Source: Sphaerobacter thermophilus DSM 20745
Lineage (GTDB): Bacteria > Chloroflexota > Chloroflexia > Thermomicrobiales > Thermomicrobiaceae
DNA: 64,000 bases
Direction of reading: 5' to 3'
Assembly: GCF_000024985.1 (NCBI RefSeq)
Contig: NC_013523.1
Span: 1,922,001-1,986,000 of the forward strand
A model generated the notes under the pieces. That model had not been told where the DNA came from. It saw nothing but the letters and a program-made list of their open reading frames with translations, and searched no databases. Shown here in pieces: positions 43,907-52,833 of the stretch (the first letter of the stretch is position 1; each line of letters opens with the position of its first letter). Made by a program: the position numbers and the translations under genes.

Positions 43907-44776
43907 GTGAGCATTCTCGTCGATCGCCAGACACGCCTGCTGGTTCAGGGCATCACCGGCCGGGAAGGGTCCTTCCACACCGCGCAGATGATCGAATACG
44001 GCACCAACGTGGTCGCCGGGGTCACCCCCGGCGGCGCGGGCAAGACGGTGCACGGCGTCCCGGTGTTCAACACGGTTGAGGAGGCCGTGCGCGAGACCGG
44101 CGCCAACACCTCGATCATCTACGTCCCCGCCCGCTTCGCGCCGGACGCCATCTACGAGGCCGTGGATGCCGGGATCGCGCTTGTCGTCTGCATCACTGAG
44201 AACATCCCGACGCTCGACATGGTCAAGGTCTACCACCACGTCAAGCAGTCGGGCAGCCGGCTGATCGGGCCGAACTGCCCCGGGTTGATCACCCCGGGTC
44301 AGGCCAAGGTCGGCATCATGCCGGGCTACATCCACACGCCCGGCCCGGTCGGGGTCGTCTCTCGCAGTGGCACGCTGACCTATGAGGTCGTGCACGCACT
44401 GACCCAGGCCGGCCTCGGGCAGAGCACCGCAGTCGGCATCGGCGGCGACCCGATCATCGGTACCTCGTTCGTCGATGTGCTGGGGATGTTCGAGGCTGAC
44501 CCGGCCACCCGCGCCATCGTGATGATCGGGGAGATCGGCGGCACCGACGAAGAGAAGGCAGCCGAGTACATCAAGGCACACGTCACCAAGCCGGTCGTCG
44601 GCTTCATCGCCGGGCGCACCGCACCGCCAGGCAAGCGCATGGGGCACGCCGGAGCCATCATCTCCGGCGGCCAGGGCACTGCGGCCGAGAAGATCGCTGC
44701 CCTCAACGCGGCGGGCGTGCCGGTCGCCGAGAGCGCCCAGCAGGTGGCCGAACTCGTGCGCGAGGCGCTCGGGTAG
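43907..44776 (+). CDS. sucD: Succinate-CoA ligase subunit alpha
   Basis: The protein has 289 residues. The CoA-binding N-terminus ([17 protein letters not shown]), [20 protein letters not shown], and the phospho-His loop [13 protein letters not shown] are all present. GTG start at 43907 after GGTGGGAGG. A strong terminator follows. A SucD-like paralogue lacking this His loop lies at 50267. Confidence 0.96.
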   Translation: MSILVDRQTRLLVQGITGREGSFHTAQMIEYGTNVVAGVTPGGAGKTVHGVPVFNTVEEAVRETGANTSIIYVPARFAPDAIYEAVDAGIALVVCITENIPTLDMVKVYHHVKQSGSRLIGPNCPGLITPGQAKVGIMPGYIHTPGPVGVVSRSGTLTYEVVHALTQAGLGQSTAVGIGGDPIIGTSFVDVLGMFEADPATRAIVMIGEIGGTDEEKAAEYIKAHVTKPVVGFIAGRTAPPGKRMGHAGAIISGGQGTAAEKIAALNAAGVPVAESAQQVAELVREALG

Positions 44777-44781
44777 GATCC

Positions 44782-44909
44782 GTCACCCGTCATACGTCAG
44801 GCGTCACACAACGGGTGCGGGAGGATGATCAGATCCTCCCGCACCCGTCTTGCCATATCCGCGGAGTGCCGGCTGACGGGTGACGTATGACGCATGACGC
44901 ATCACGCGT
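44782..44909. repeat. Palindromic repeat unit (TGACGTATGACGCATGACG family) around the sucCD terminator
   Basis: The gap between sucD and the HEAT gene holds GTCATACGTCAGGCGTCAC at 44789-44807 and an inverted, longer counterpart with TGACGTATGACGCATGACGC at 44881-44900. They flank a central hairpin. The same words recur at 52019-52169 and 52722-52832. Confidence 0.65.
44811..44848 (+). terminator. Intrinsic terminator of sucCD
   Basis: A perfect 16-bp stem (44811-44826 with 44833-44848) with a 6-nt loop is followed by CTTGCC, 35 nt after the sucD stop. Being symmetrical it may also serve the convergent HEAT gene. Confidence 0.7.
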
Positions 44910-45959
44910 TCACCTCTCCCGGAACGGGTCGTAGAAGTCGTACCCCTGCTCCTCGGCGCCCGAGCGGAAGCCGCCCGCGAGCGGGGAGCCGAGCCGCGGA
45001 TCCAACAGCCGCGCGGCGATGTCGCGCACCGTGGCATGCGGGCTCTCCGACGCGGCCTGCGCCGCCACAGGCGTGCGGTGCCGCGTCCACAGCAGCCCGG
45101 CCGCGTCTTCGGCCAATTCCTGCACCGGGTGCCGCACGAACGTGGTCAGCACCGGCTCGATCTGCGCCGTGGTCAACCACTCGCCCAGCGCCAGCAACGC
45201 ACTGCGGCGCGCCGGGAGCGGTTCCGCCTCACTCACCAGGAGCGCCAGCGCGTCCTCGGCCGCACGCTCCGGATCCTCAGTGAAGGCACACGCCCAGGCG
45301 GCGGCCCGTACCCGCACCGCAGAGTCCCGCACCCAGCGCGCCGTGTCGGCCAGGAGCATGTCCGGCGCTTCATCAGCCGCAACCTCGGCGGCCAGACCAC
45401 GGATCTCCTCGTCCGGATCCGCCAACGCAGCCAGCACCAGCGCGCGGCGGCCGTCGTCCGGCAGTGATCCAGGGCCGTATGGATCGAGCACCAGGAGGTA
45501 GAGGGTCGTCTCGCGAGCCACGGGCGTGCCCTCCCGGAAGACGCGCAGCGCCGCATCCCGCACGGTATCCGGCCCGGCCGTAGCCAGCCGCTCCCAGAGC
45601 ACTCCCGCGGCGTTGCTTCCGGCGAGGAAGGGAGCGCGCTCGACCAGCTCGCTCACCGGCAAGGCACGGACGACCGCGGCGGTCGTCCGGTCGCGCCGCT
45701 CAGGAACGAAGTCCGCCTCGTACGTCAGGAGCCAATCGGCCACGGCGGCTGCGGTGGCAGGGTCAAGGCGGGGCAGGATCTCTCCCCGAAGCCAGCGGCG
45801 TGCGGTCGGCTCCTCCAGGAGCACGCCGAGCACGCGCGCTCGTTCCTCAGTCGGGAGATGGGCGACATGCTCCGCCGCTCCCGGGTCTGGTGACTCACCG
45901 GCCCGGAGGCGCGCCAGTATGCCGTCGATGTCGCTGGGGTCGTGTGGTCGGGTCATCAT
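44910..45959 (-). CDS. HEAT-repeat-like protein
   Basis: The protein has 349 residues, almost entirely helical, with repeated units such as ALVLAALADPDEEIRGLAAE, DSAVRVRAAAWACAF and DAAGLLWTRH that fit HEAT/armadillo-type solenoids from about 60 to 320. It has no signal peptide, membrane helix or catalytic motif. It presumably mediates protein binding in the cytoplasm. Start ATG at 45959 (a second ATG is one codon later) was chosen over an open frame to 46103. It is convergent with sucCD. Confidence 0.7.
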   Translation of the reverse strand: MMTRPHDPSDIDGILARLRAGESPDPGAAEHVAHLPTEERARVLGVLLEEPTARRWLRGEILPRLDPATAAAVADWLLTYEADFVPERRDRTTAAVVRALPVSELVERAPFLAGSNAAGVLWERLATAGPDTVRDAALRVFREGTPVARETTLYLLVLDPYGPGSLPDDGRRALVLAALADPDEEIRGLAAEVAADEAPDMLLADTARWVRDSAVRVRAAAWACAFTEDPERAAEDALALLVSEAEPLPARRSALLALGEWLTTAQIEPVLTTFVRHPVQELAEDAAGLLWTRHRTPVAAQAASESPHATVRDIAARLLDPRLGSPLAGGFRSGAEEQGYDFYDPFRER

Positions 45960-46153
45960 GGCCTCGTCCCCGATTGTACCCGACCGGCACGGCGCGGGCC
46001 CGTGCGTAGTGTGGTCTTGCCGGGAACGCGGATATCGAGTATATGGTGGGGCAGACGAGCGAAACAGTGGGAAGCGCAGGCCGATCCGACCCCCGCCGCG
46101 CAACGGCGGCCGGGTCGCTGGCAGCCTAATGGCAACACCGGTGGAGGAACAGC

Positions 46154-46417
46154 ATGAGGCGCAACCGCGGGTTCGCCCGCGACGACGACGGCGCCATGGC
46201 GTCCGGAGTCCGCTCGGTCCGGCGCGCGCGAGCCAGCAGTAACGACCTCGAGCTTGCCCGCGAGCTGTGGGAGCCGATCGTCTGCCCGGAGTGCGGGACC
46301 GACCACCCTGATACCGTCGCTATCCGCCTCAAGCGGACGGGCAACAGCATCGAAGCCCGCTGCTCCGACTGCGGTGCGGTGGCGGCCCGGTTCACGGCAG
46401 GGCTCTGGACCTCCTGA
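46154..46417 (+). CDS. Small zinc-ribbon protein
   Basis: The protein has 87 residues. The N-terminal 35 residues are basic and probably disordered. Residues about 43-73 hold two Cys pairs, CPEC and CSDC, 27 residues apart, forming a zinc ribbon. GGAGGAAC precedes the ATG at 46154. Function is unknown; DNA, RNA or protein binding is possible. Confidence 0.75.
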   Translation: MRRNRGFARDDDGAMASGVRSVRRARASSNDLELARELWEPIVCPECGTDHPDTVAIRLKRTGNSIEARCSDCGAVAARFTAGLWTS

Positions 46418-46516
46418 GCGGGCGGCCCCACCCCCGAGCCACGTCGAGTACACTACGAGGCGATCCGGCGCCGCTGACTGCCTTCGGTCGAGCATGCCGG
46501 CGGCCCGGTCTGCACC

Positions 46517-48691
46517 GTGCGGCGACCCTTCGGGATCGAGATTGCGACGTGTCGATCGGTGCTGGCTGACCCTCGTCTGGCGCACGCCGAACGCTCGCTC
46601 GACAGCCGGGCGCCCTCCAGGGTGGGCGACGCCCTTGCCGTCGTCACCCTCGTGCTGCTGGCCATCCTCCTCAACTGGCAAACCTTCCAGGTTCCCCAAG
46701 GACTGCCGGCCAGCGGCGATGGCTCCGATCTCTGGGTCACGCATTGGGGCCAGACGGCCTTTCTGAAGCAGGCCGTCGCCGAGACCGGCGCGATCCCGCT
46801 CTGGAACCCGCATCTGATGAGCGGGCGGCCCTTCGCCGCGGACCCACTGGCGGCGCTCTTCTATCCGCCCACACACCTCGTCCATCTGCTGCCGCTCCGC
46901 GAGTTCTTCCTCCTAGTGCTGGTCGGCCACCTGGCCTTTGCGGGCGTCGGCGCCTACGCGCTGGCCCGCCTGGGGGTGCGCCTCGGCACAGGCGCCGCCC
47001 TGCTCGTCGGCATCGCCTTTATGTGGAGTCCACGGCTCATCGGCCACTACGGTGCCGGTCATCTGACGATGACAATGGCCGCCGCCTGGCTCCCGTGGGT
47101 CGCACTCGCGCTCGTGCTCGCGATCCGCCGAGGGCCCATCTGGGTCGCCCCCGCCGGGCTCGCCCTCGGGCTGGCGATCCTGGCCGGGCACCCGCAGATC
47201 GCGTTCTATCACCTGCTCATGGTCGGCGCGCTGACCGCCGGCGGGCTGGTGTGGGCTGCCCAGCAGGAGCCGACGGGGCGGGTGCGCCTCCGTGCCGCGC
47301 TGCGGGTCGCCGGTATCGGCGTGGGCACCGTCGCCATCGGCGCCCTTGTCGGTGCGGCACTCCTCATCCCGGCACTGGAGTTCACTCACCAGTCGTTGCG
47401 CGAGGGCGGGCTAACCGTCGAGGATCGACTGGCGCCGCTCGATCTGCTCCGCTACCTGCTTGCTGTGCCCCTGGATGGGGCGACACCCCACGAGAAGACC
47501 TTCGTACCCGGCATCCCGGTCTTGTTCCTGTTCCCGCTCGCCTTCCTCCGCCGGCGTGCACTGGCCGCGCTCCTCACCGTGGCGGTCTGCCTCACCGCCG
47601 TGCTGGCGATGGGCGCCGCCACGCCACTCCTGCCCTTCCTGGCCGAGCATGTCCCCGGCTTCGGCTACTTCCGCGCTCCGGCGCGCATCTGGTTCCTCGG
47701 GACATTGACACTCGCCCTGTTGGCCGGATTGGGCTTCGAGGCGCTCCTGGGCGGCCGCCCGCACCTGCGCCTCCTCCAACCCGCGGTGATCCTGCTCCTC
47801 GCCGTCAACCTCTGGGCAGTCGACGAGCCCCTCCTGCACGTCCGCAGCGCCGACATCGGATACACCCCGTCCCGTCTCGAAGCCGTCGCCGCGGCCCTGG
47901 CGGGGGACACCCGCGTCTACGGGGTGCAGCGGAACATCCGCCAGGCGGTCCTCCCCGCGCTGGACCTCGAACTCGCCGACGGGCAGGACCCGCTCCAGAT
48001 CGCACGATACGCGGGCTTCATGCAGCTCGCAGGCGGCTACCGGTTCGACGGCTACGCGCTGGCTATCCCGCCCTTTGAGGTCTACGACCCCGAGTGGCCC
48101 ACGCACCAGGACGCCCAGCCGCGCGCGCGCCTCCTCGGCCTGCTCAACGTCGGCATCGTGGCCTCGCGCGCGCCACTGGATGACCCCGAGCTGGACCACA
48201 TCGCCACCATCGGCGACACCTTCCTCTACCGCAACGACGCGGTCATGCCGCGCGCCTTCGTCGTCCCCGCTTCGCTGGGTGCGGCACTGGCCGGCGCCAC
48301 GCCGGAGCACCTCGCCCGGCTCGCGATGGACGGCGCCGTCGCACCTGATCCGGCGACCGGAGGCGCGACGGTGACCATGCAGACCTCCGACCGCCTCGTG
48401 GTGCAGGTGGACCTCGCCACGGACGGGTACCTCGTGGTGGGCACCCCCTGGTACCCCGGCTGGGAGGCACGCATCGACGGGCGCCGCGCCACGCTCGATC
48501 AGGTGGGCGGCGTACTGCAAGGGGTCAGCGTCCCCGCGGGTATCCACATCGTCGAGATCGTCTACCGCCCTCGCTCGGTTTGGATCGGGTTGGCGCTGTG
48601 TGTGAGCGGGTTGATCCTGGCCGGGATCTGGACCCTGATCGCCGCCCGCGCCGCCCGCCGCGCGCCCCACCCTCCCAAGGCGACACTGTGA
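46517..48691 (+). CDS. YfhO-like/GT-C polytopic membrane protein
   Basis: The protein has about 724 residues with 12-13 hydrophobic segments (about 40-460 and about 695-715). The first loop (GDGSDLWVTHWGQTAFLKQA then PLWNPHLMSGRPFAADPLAA) and the C-terminal LVVGTPWYPGWEARIDGRRA block resemble the YfhO/bacterial membrane protein family, implicated in glycosylation of surface polymers in bacilli. The start is uncertain: GTG 46517 gives the longest form and later starts are possible. It is transcribed with the downstream small ORF/prpD genes or ends before them. Confidence 0.8.
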   Translation: MRRPFGIEIATCRSVLADPRLAHAERSLDSRAPSRVGDALAVVTLVLLAILLNWQTFQVPQGLPASGDGSDLWVTHWGQTAFLKQAVAETGAIPLWNPHLMSGRPFAADPLAALFYPPTHLVHLLPLREFFLLVLVGHLAFAGVGAYALARLGVRLGTGAALLVGIAFMWSPRLIGHYGAGHLTMTMAAAWLPWVALALVLAIRRGPIWVAPAGLALGLAILAGHPQIAFYHLLMVGALTAGGLVWAAQQEPTGRVRLRAALRVAGIGVGTVAIGALVGAALLIPALEFTHQSLREGGLTVEDRLAPLDLLRYLLAVPLDGATPHEKTFVPGIPVLFLFPLAFLRRRALAALLTVAVCLTAVLAMGAATPLLPFLAEHVPGFGYFRAPARIWFLGTLTLALLAGLGFEALLGGRPHLRLLQPAVILLLAVNLWAVDEPLLHVRSADIGYTPSRLEAVAAALAGDTRVYGVQRNIRQAVLPALDLELADGQDPLQIARYAGFMQLAGGYRFDGYALAIPPFEVYDPEWPTHQDAQPRARLLGLLNVGIVASRAPLDDPELDHIATIGDTFLYRNDAVMPRAFVVPASLGAALAGATPEHLARLAMDGAVAPDPATGGATVTMQTSDRLVVQVDLATDGYLVVGTPWYPGWEARIDGRRATLDQVGGVLQGVSVPAGIHIVEIVYRPRSVWIGLALCVSGLILAGIWTLIAARAARRAPHPPKATL

Positions 48692-48744
48692 TACGATCCC
48701 GGCGAGGATCACCACCCACGGCGGAGCGAGGGCACCACAGCCAC

Positions 48745-48855
48745 ATGCGCGTCGATGTCATCGAAGTCTGGAACGTGATCGAGCGCGACCTACCGGACCT
48801 TCAGCAGCAGATCGAAACGATCCTGCGCGAGTACGAGAGCGGAGGCACGGCATGA
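48745..48855 (+). CDS. Possible 36-aa leader ORF coupled to the PrpD-family gene
   Basis: A 36-residue acidic helical peptide (MRVDVIEVWNVIERDLPDLQ, then QQIETILREYESGG) ends in ATGA overlapping the PrpD-family start (48852-48855). The amphipathic pattern and exact overlap suggest translation. The ribosome-binding site is weak and no family is recognised. Confidence 0.45.
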   Translation: MRVDVIEVWNVIERDLPDLQQQIETILREYESGGTA

Positions 48856-50213
48856 CGCTGACGAGGACCTTGGCCGAGTTCATCACCGCCACGCGTTTCG
48901 ACGACCTGCCCACGGAGGCCGTCGTCATGACGCGCCGCTCGATCCTCGACTGGCTCGGCTCTGCGCTCCGCGGTGGAACCACCGAACCCGCGCGCATCGC
49001 GCACAAGGTAGCGAGCCGGGCGATGCCCGGCAAGGACTCGACGGTGCTGGCAACCGGTGAGACACTCTCGGCTCTCGGCGCCGCCTTCGTCAACGGCACC
49101 GCGTCGCATATCATCGAGTTGGACGATCTCCACCAGGCCTCAACGTTCCACCCGGCTGCACCGATCATCCCGGCCGCGCTCGCTGTCGCCGAGCGGCGCA
49201 ATGCCCGCGGCAGAGACCTCATCCGCGCGGTCGCCCTGGGCTACGACGTGGGGATCCGCGTGGCCGAGGCAGTCAACCCCTCGCACTACCGGTACTGGCA
49301 CCCGACCGCCACCTGCGGCGTCTTCGGTGCCGCGGCCGCGGCCAGCGCGCTGCTCGATCTGTCGCCCGAGCAGGTTGTCCATGCCCTCGGCACCGCAGGC
49401 ACCCAGGCTGGCGGACTCTGGGAGTTCCTTGCCGACGGCGCGATGTCGAAGCATTTGCACGCCGGGATGGCTGCCCACGACGGGATCCTCTCGGCCGACC
49501 TCGCCGCTGCCGGGTTCACCGGCGCAACACGCATCCTCGAAGGCCCGCGCGGCTTCTTCGCCGCCACAGCCGACCCGGCCCACCCCGAGCGGGTCACCGC
49601 CGGGCTCGGCCGTGACTTCAAGATCGTGGAGAACGGTTTCAAGCTCCACGCCTGCTGCGGTCACACCCACACCGCCGTCGATGCCGCCCTGCTGCTGCGC
49701 GAGCGCATCGCCGGGCGGCCGATCGAGCGAGTCGACATCGACACCTACCGGGTGGCCCTCGACATCACCGACAACCCGGCGCCGCGCACCCCGTACGAGG
49801 CGAAGTTCAGCATCCAGTACGCGGTAGCTGTCGCGCTCCTCGACGGCCGGGCCGGTCTGGAGCAGTTCACCGAGGAGCGGCTCGCCGGCGACGACATCGG
49901 CGCGCTTCTGTCCCGCACGAGTGCATCAGAGAACCCCGAGCGCACCGCCAGGTACCCTGCCGTCTGGGCCTCTCACGTTCGGGTGACGCTGTCGGACGGC
50001 ACGGTGCTGGAAGAGACGGTCGAGCACCCCAAGGGGATGCCGGCCAACCCGCTCACCGACGACGAGGTCGCGGCCAAGTTCCACGACCTTGCCGATCCCG
50101 TGGTCGGACACCACACCGCGGCCCGGCTGGTTGAAGAGGTGAACCGCCTGCCGGATGATCCGCCGGTGGTGGACCTGATCCTGCCGCTGGTTCAGCGGCT
50201 GCCGGTCATCTAG
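48852..50213 (+). CDS. MmgE/PrpD family protein (2-methylcitrate dehydratase-like)
   Basis: The protein has 453 residues, the normal family length. Landmarks are TRRSILDWLGSALRG, the substrate-loop ASHIIELDDLHQASTFHPAA, HPTATCGVFGAAAAAS, GMSKHLHAG-like AMSKHLHAGMAAHDGI and KLHACCGHTHTAVDAALLL. Characterised members dehydrate 2-methylcitrate or act on cis-aconitate, and many others are unassigned. No methylcitrate synthase or lyase is nearby, so the substrate is open. It is followed by a SucD-like gene. Confidence 0.9.
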   Translation: MTLTRTLAEFITATRFDDLPTEAVVMTRRSILDWLGSALRGGTTEPARIAHKVASRAMPGKDSTVLATGETLSALGAAFVNGTASHIIELDDLHQASTFHPAAPIIPAALAVAERRNARGRDLIRAVALGYDVGIRVAEAVNPSHYRYWHPTATCGVFGAAAAASALLDLSPEQVVHALGTAGTQAGGLWEFLADGAMSKHLHAGMAAHDGILSADLAAAGFTGATRILEGPRGFFAATADPAHPERVTAGLGRDFKIVENGFKLHACCGHTHTAVDAALLLRERIAGRPIERVDIDTYRVALDITDNPAPRTPYEAKFSIQYAVAVALLDGRAGLEQFTEERLAGDDIGALLSRTSASENPERTARYPAVWASHVRVTLSDGTVLEETVEHPKGMPANPLTDDEVAAKFHDLADPVVGHHTAARLVEEVNRLPDDPPVVDLILPLVQRLPVI

Positions 50214-50266
50214 CTGTACGTGAAGCGCAGGGTACGGGTGCGAGACGGGCGAAGGGGCGGCCCTCG

Positions 50267-51109
50267 GTGACCGTGTTGATCGATACCACAACGCGCGTGC
50301 TCGTCCAGGGGATCACCGAGGACGCAGCGGCTGCCCTCACCGAGCAGATGCTGGCCTACGGCACACCGGTCGTGGCCGGGGTCGCCCCCGGACGCTATGG
50401 CGATCGTGTGGCAGGAGTGCCGGTCTACAACTCTGTGGCCGACGCCGTCCTCTTCCACCAGCCGAGCGCCACGTTGATCGCGGTACCGCCGGACGCCGTG
50501 CTCGACGCCGCGCTGGAGGCACTCTCCCACGACATCCGCCTGCTCCTGATCGCCACCGAGTTCGTCCCGGAGAGAGATGTCCAGCGCCTGCTCGGCTGGG
50601 CGCGCGACAGCGCGGCCCGCGTGCTCGGCCCCGGCTCGGCCGGGATCATCGCCCCGGCGGCACGCCTGCGGATCGGCACGATCGGCGGGGAAAACCCCGA
50701 CCGCAACTTTTCCCCCGGCAGGGTAGGTGTCATCGCGCCGGGCGCCACGCTGGCCGCCGACATCGCCGCGCTGACCCGGCGGCTCGGCATCGGCATCAGC
50801 ACCGCCGTGAGCACGGGCACGGCTCCGATGGTGGTGACGACCCCGGCGTCCCTGCTCCCCCTCTTCGAGCGAGACGACGCGACCGCAGGCGTCGTGCTCG
50901 CGGGAAACGCCGCCTGGGCGGAGGAGGTCGCCGACGCCATCATGGCTCAGCGGTACACCAAGCCACTCATCGTGGCGTCTACCGACGGCGCCCCTGACGG
51001 AACGGATGCGCTGCTCGACGCAGGGGCGCTCGTGGCGGAGGAGTGGGAAGACCTCGTCCAGTACCTCAGCCTGACTTTTCGGGGCGTCCCCTACTTCGGC
51101 GACGACTGA
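50267..51109 (+). CDS. SucD-like CoA-binding protein without the phospho-His loop
   Basis: The protein has 280 residues. The N-terminus (TTRVLVQGITEDAAAALTEQ, YGTPVVAGVAPGRYG) and GPGSAGIIAPAARLRIG parallel succinyl-CoA synthetase alpha. The C-terminal catalytic region differs: the GHAGAI loop that carries the phosphorylated His in SucD is absent. It lies 53 nt after the PrpD-family gene, so it may act on the same acyl-CoA or be a partner subunit whose beta chain is elsewhere. GTG start at 50267. Confidence 0.78.
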   Translation: MTVLIDTTTRVLVQGITEDAAAALTEQMLAYGTPVVAGVAPGRYGDRVAGVPVYNSVADAVLFHQPSATLIAVPPDAVLDAALEALSHDIRLLLIATEFVPERDVQRLLGWARDSAARVLGPGSAGIIAPAARLRIGTIGGENPDRNFSPGRVGVIAPGATLAADIAALTRRLGIGISTAVSTGTAPMVVTTPASLLPLFERDDATAGVVLAGNAAWAEEVADAIMAQRYTKPLIVASTDGAPDGTDALLDAGALVAEEWEDLVQYLSLTFRGVPYFGDD

Positions 51110-51137
51110 TGTATACGTGAGCGGCCCTCACCCCCGA

Positions 51138-51163
51138 CCCCTCTCCCAACGTTGGGACAGGGG
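51138..51163. repeat. CCAACGTTGG-centred palindrome, dispersed repeat copy 2
   Basis: A 26-nt near-palindrome (one mismatch) lies in the gap between the convergent SucD-like and crotonase genes, with a left flank of GCCCTCACCCCCGA that matches copy 3 in inverse orientation. It can act as a terminator for either gene. Confidence 0.7.
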
Positions 51164-51207
51164 GGCTATGTGCGGGAGATCCGGGATGGACGCCGACGCT
51201 CCAGTGG

Positions 51208-51993
51208 CTAGCGCCCCTGCCACTGCGGCTTGCGCTTCTCCAGGAAGGCACGCACCCCCTCGCGGAAGTCCTCGCTCATGTAGCACCGCAGGATCAGTTC
51301 TTCGCTGCGCTCGGGGCGCCGGTGCGCCAGCACGCGACGCACGGACTCCTTGGTGACCTGGATCGTCAGCGGGGCGTTGGCCGCGATCTGCTCGGCCACC
51401 TCGGTCACCCGCGCTTCCAGCTCTTCCGGCGCGACGATCTCGTTGACCAGCCCGATCGCCTTAGCCTCCTCAGCGCCCACCATACGCGCGGTAAAGATGA
51501 TCTCCTTCGTCCGCGCCGGACCGATCAGGTCCACCAGCCGGGAGTAGTTGTTCATCGAGAGGCAGTTGCCGAGCGTCCGCGCGATCGGGATCCCGAAGCG
51601 GGCGTCGGGCGTGCAGATGCGCAGGTCGCAGGCGAGGGCAATGCTCGCGCCGCCCCCGACGGCGTAGCCACGCACCATGGCGATCGTCGGCCGCGCCAGC
51701 GCCTCCAGCCGTCCGATCACGCCGTCGATCCGCGCCTCATAGTCGAGCGCATGCTGCGGCTCGGTGAAGGTCTGGAACTGGCTAATGTCAGTTCCGGCGA
51801 CGAACGCCTTGTCCCCCGCGCCGGTCAGCACCAGCACCCGCACCTCCGGATCGGCTTCCACCGCGTCGCAGATGCGGGCCAGCCCGTCGTACATGGCAAA
51901 GGTCATCGCGTTGCGGGACTCCGGCCGGTTGAACGTCACCCAGGCGACCGGCCCCCGCCGCTCGAACAACAGATCAGGCGTTCCCGTATCCAT
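51208..51993 (-). CDS. Enoyl-CoA hydratase/isomerase-family (crotonase) protein 2
   Basis: The protein has 261 residues. Clear crotonase features: GPVAWVTFNRPESRNAM, KAFVAGTDISQFQ (oxyanion hole) and GYAVGGGASIALACDLRI. The canonical catalytic Glu pair is missing: GGGCEL corresponds to GGGASI and FGQPE to FGIPI, so it may be an isomerase, racemase or thioesterase rather than a hydratase. ATG 51993 follows GGAAGGAG and is preferred over 52023. It is last in the minus-strand acyl-CoA operon. Confidence 0.88.
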   Translation of the reverse strand: MDTGTPDLLFERRGPVAWVTFNRPESRNAMTFAMYDGLARICDAVEADPEVRVLVLTGAGDKAFVAGTDISQFQTFTEPQHALDYEARIDGVIGRLEALARPTIAMVRGYAVGGGASIALACDLRICTPDARFGIPIARTLGNCLSMNNYSRLVDLIGPARTKEIIFTARMVGAEEAKAIGLVNEIVAPEELEARVTEVAEQIAANAPLTIQVTKESVRRVLAHRRPERSEELILRCYMSEDFREGVRAFLEKRKPQWQGR

Positions 51994-52018
51994 GGCGCTC
52001 CTTCCGATGAATTCATGC

Positions 52019-52169
52019 TTCATACGTCATGCGTGATGCGTCCCCCTCACCCCCGGCCCCTCTCGGACGGAGCCCCACCAGGGGAGAGGGGAGCAAGACG
52101 GAACACGGAACACGGAACACGCAATACGCACTACGCAATACGGGTGACGCATGACGTATGACGCATCAC
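52019..52169. repeat. MITE-like inverted repeat, copy A
   Basis: A 67-nt core (52041-52107) is 65/67 identical to the reverse complement of 52738-52804 and is flanked by TGACGCATGACGTATGACG-type words. Internally it holds a long imperfect hairpin. Degenerate short tandem words (AACACGG, TACGCAATACGCACTACGCA) extend to 52140. It separates the MaoC and crotonase genes. Confidence 0.75.
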
Positions 52170-52691
52170 TCACGACGAACCCTCTTCACCGCTCTCTGCG
52201 AGCTTCGGTCGGGGGATCGTCGGCGCATGGCCCCGCTTGTAGACCATGATCGTCCGCTTGAACGTGATGACCACCACCCCGTCCTGGTTGTAACCGGTCG
52301 TCCGCACCGTCACGATACCCACGTTCGGCCGCGACTTCGACTCCCGCTTGCTCAGCACCTCAGACTGGGAGTAGATCGTGTCCCCCTCGAAAACCGGGTG
52401 CGGCAGCCGCACCTCATCCCAGCCGAGGTTGGCGAAGACATTCTGCGAAATGTCCATCACGCTCTGGCCAGTGACCAGCGCCAGCGTGAAAGTCGAGTCG
52501 ACCAGCGGCCGCCCGAACTCGGTCTGCGCCGAGTAGTAGTGGTCGAAGTGAATCGGCGCCGTGTTCTGCGTCAGCAGAGTGAACCAGATGTTGTCGGTCG
52601 TGGTGACCGTGCGTCCCAGCGGGTGCTGGTAGACATCCCCGACCTCGAAGTCCTCGTAGAACCGTCCGCTCCAGCCTGGCTTCTCAGCCAT
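52170..52691 (-). CDS. MaoC-like (hot-dog fold) dehydratase
   Basis: The protein has 173 residues. Motifs FYEDFEVGDVYQHPLGRTVT, the catalytic-region NTAPIHFDHYYSAQTEFGRP (Asp/His), and LPHPVFEGDTIYSQSEVL match MaoC-type enoyl-CoA hydratases, including mesaconyl-CoA-type enzymes. It should hydrate an enoyl-CoA. ATG at 52691 after AAAGGAC; the longer open frame is antisense noise. It sits between two inverted repeats. Confidence 0.9.
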   Translation of the reverse strand: MAEKPGWSGRFYEDFEVGDVYQHPLGRTVTTTDNIWFTLLTQNTAPIHFDHYYSAQTEFGRPLVDSTFTLALVTGQSVMDISQNVFANLGWDEVRLPHPVFEGDTIYSQSEVLSKRESKSRPNVGIVTVRTTGYNQDGVVVITFKRTIMVYKRGHAPTIPRPKLAESGEEGSS

Positions 52692-52721
52692 GCACAAGAG
52701 TCCTTTCAGTCCGGCACATCC

Positions 52722-52832
52722 TGCGTCATACGTGATGCGTGTTCCGTCCTGCTCCCCTCTCCCCTGGTGGGGCTCCGTCCGAGAGGGGCCAGGGGTGAGG
52801 GGGACGGTTGACGCATGACGTATGACGTCCTC
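52722..52832. repeat. MITE-like inverted repeat, copy B
   Basis: The 67-nt core 52738-52804 is the near-exact inverse of copy A; TGACGCATGACGTATGACG follows at 52809-52827. It fills the gap between the CoA-transferase and MaoC genes. Confidence 0.75.
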
Positions 52833-52833
52833 C

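Noticed and set aside
47411-48715. 434-codon minus-strand ORF opposite the YfhO-like gene
   Set aside because: Antisense artefact of GC-rich codon bias.
52108-52140. Short tandem words suggesting a CRISPR array
   Set aside because: Units are 7-10 nt, degenerate and lack spacers; they belong to the palindromic repeat region.
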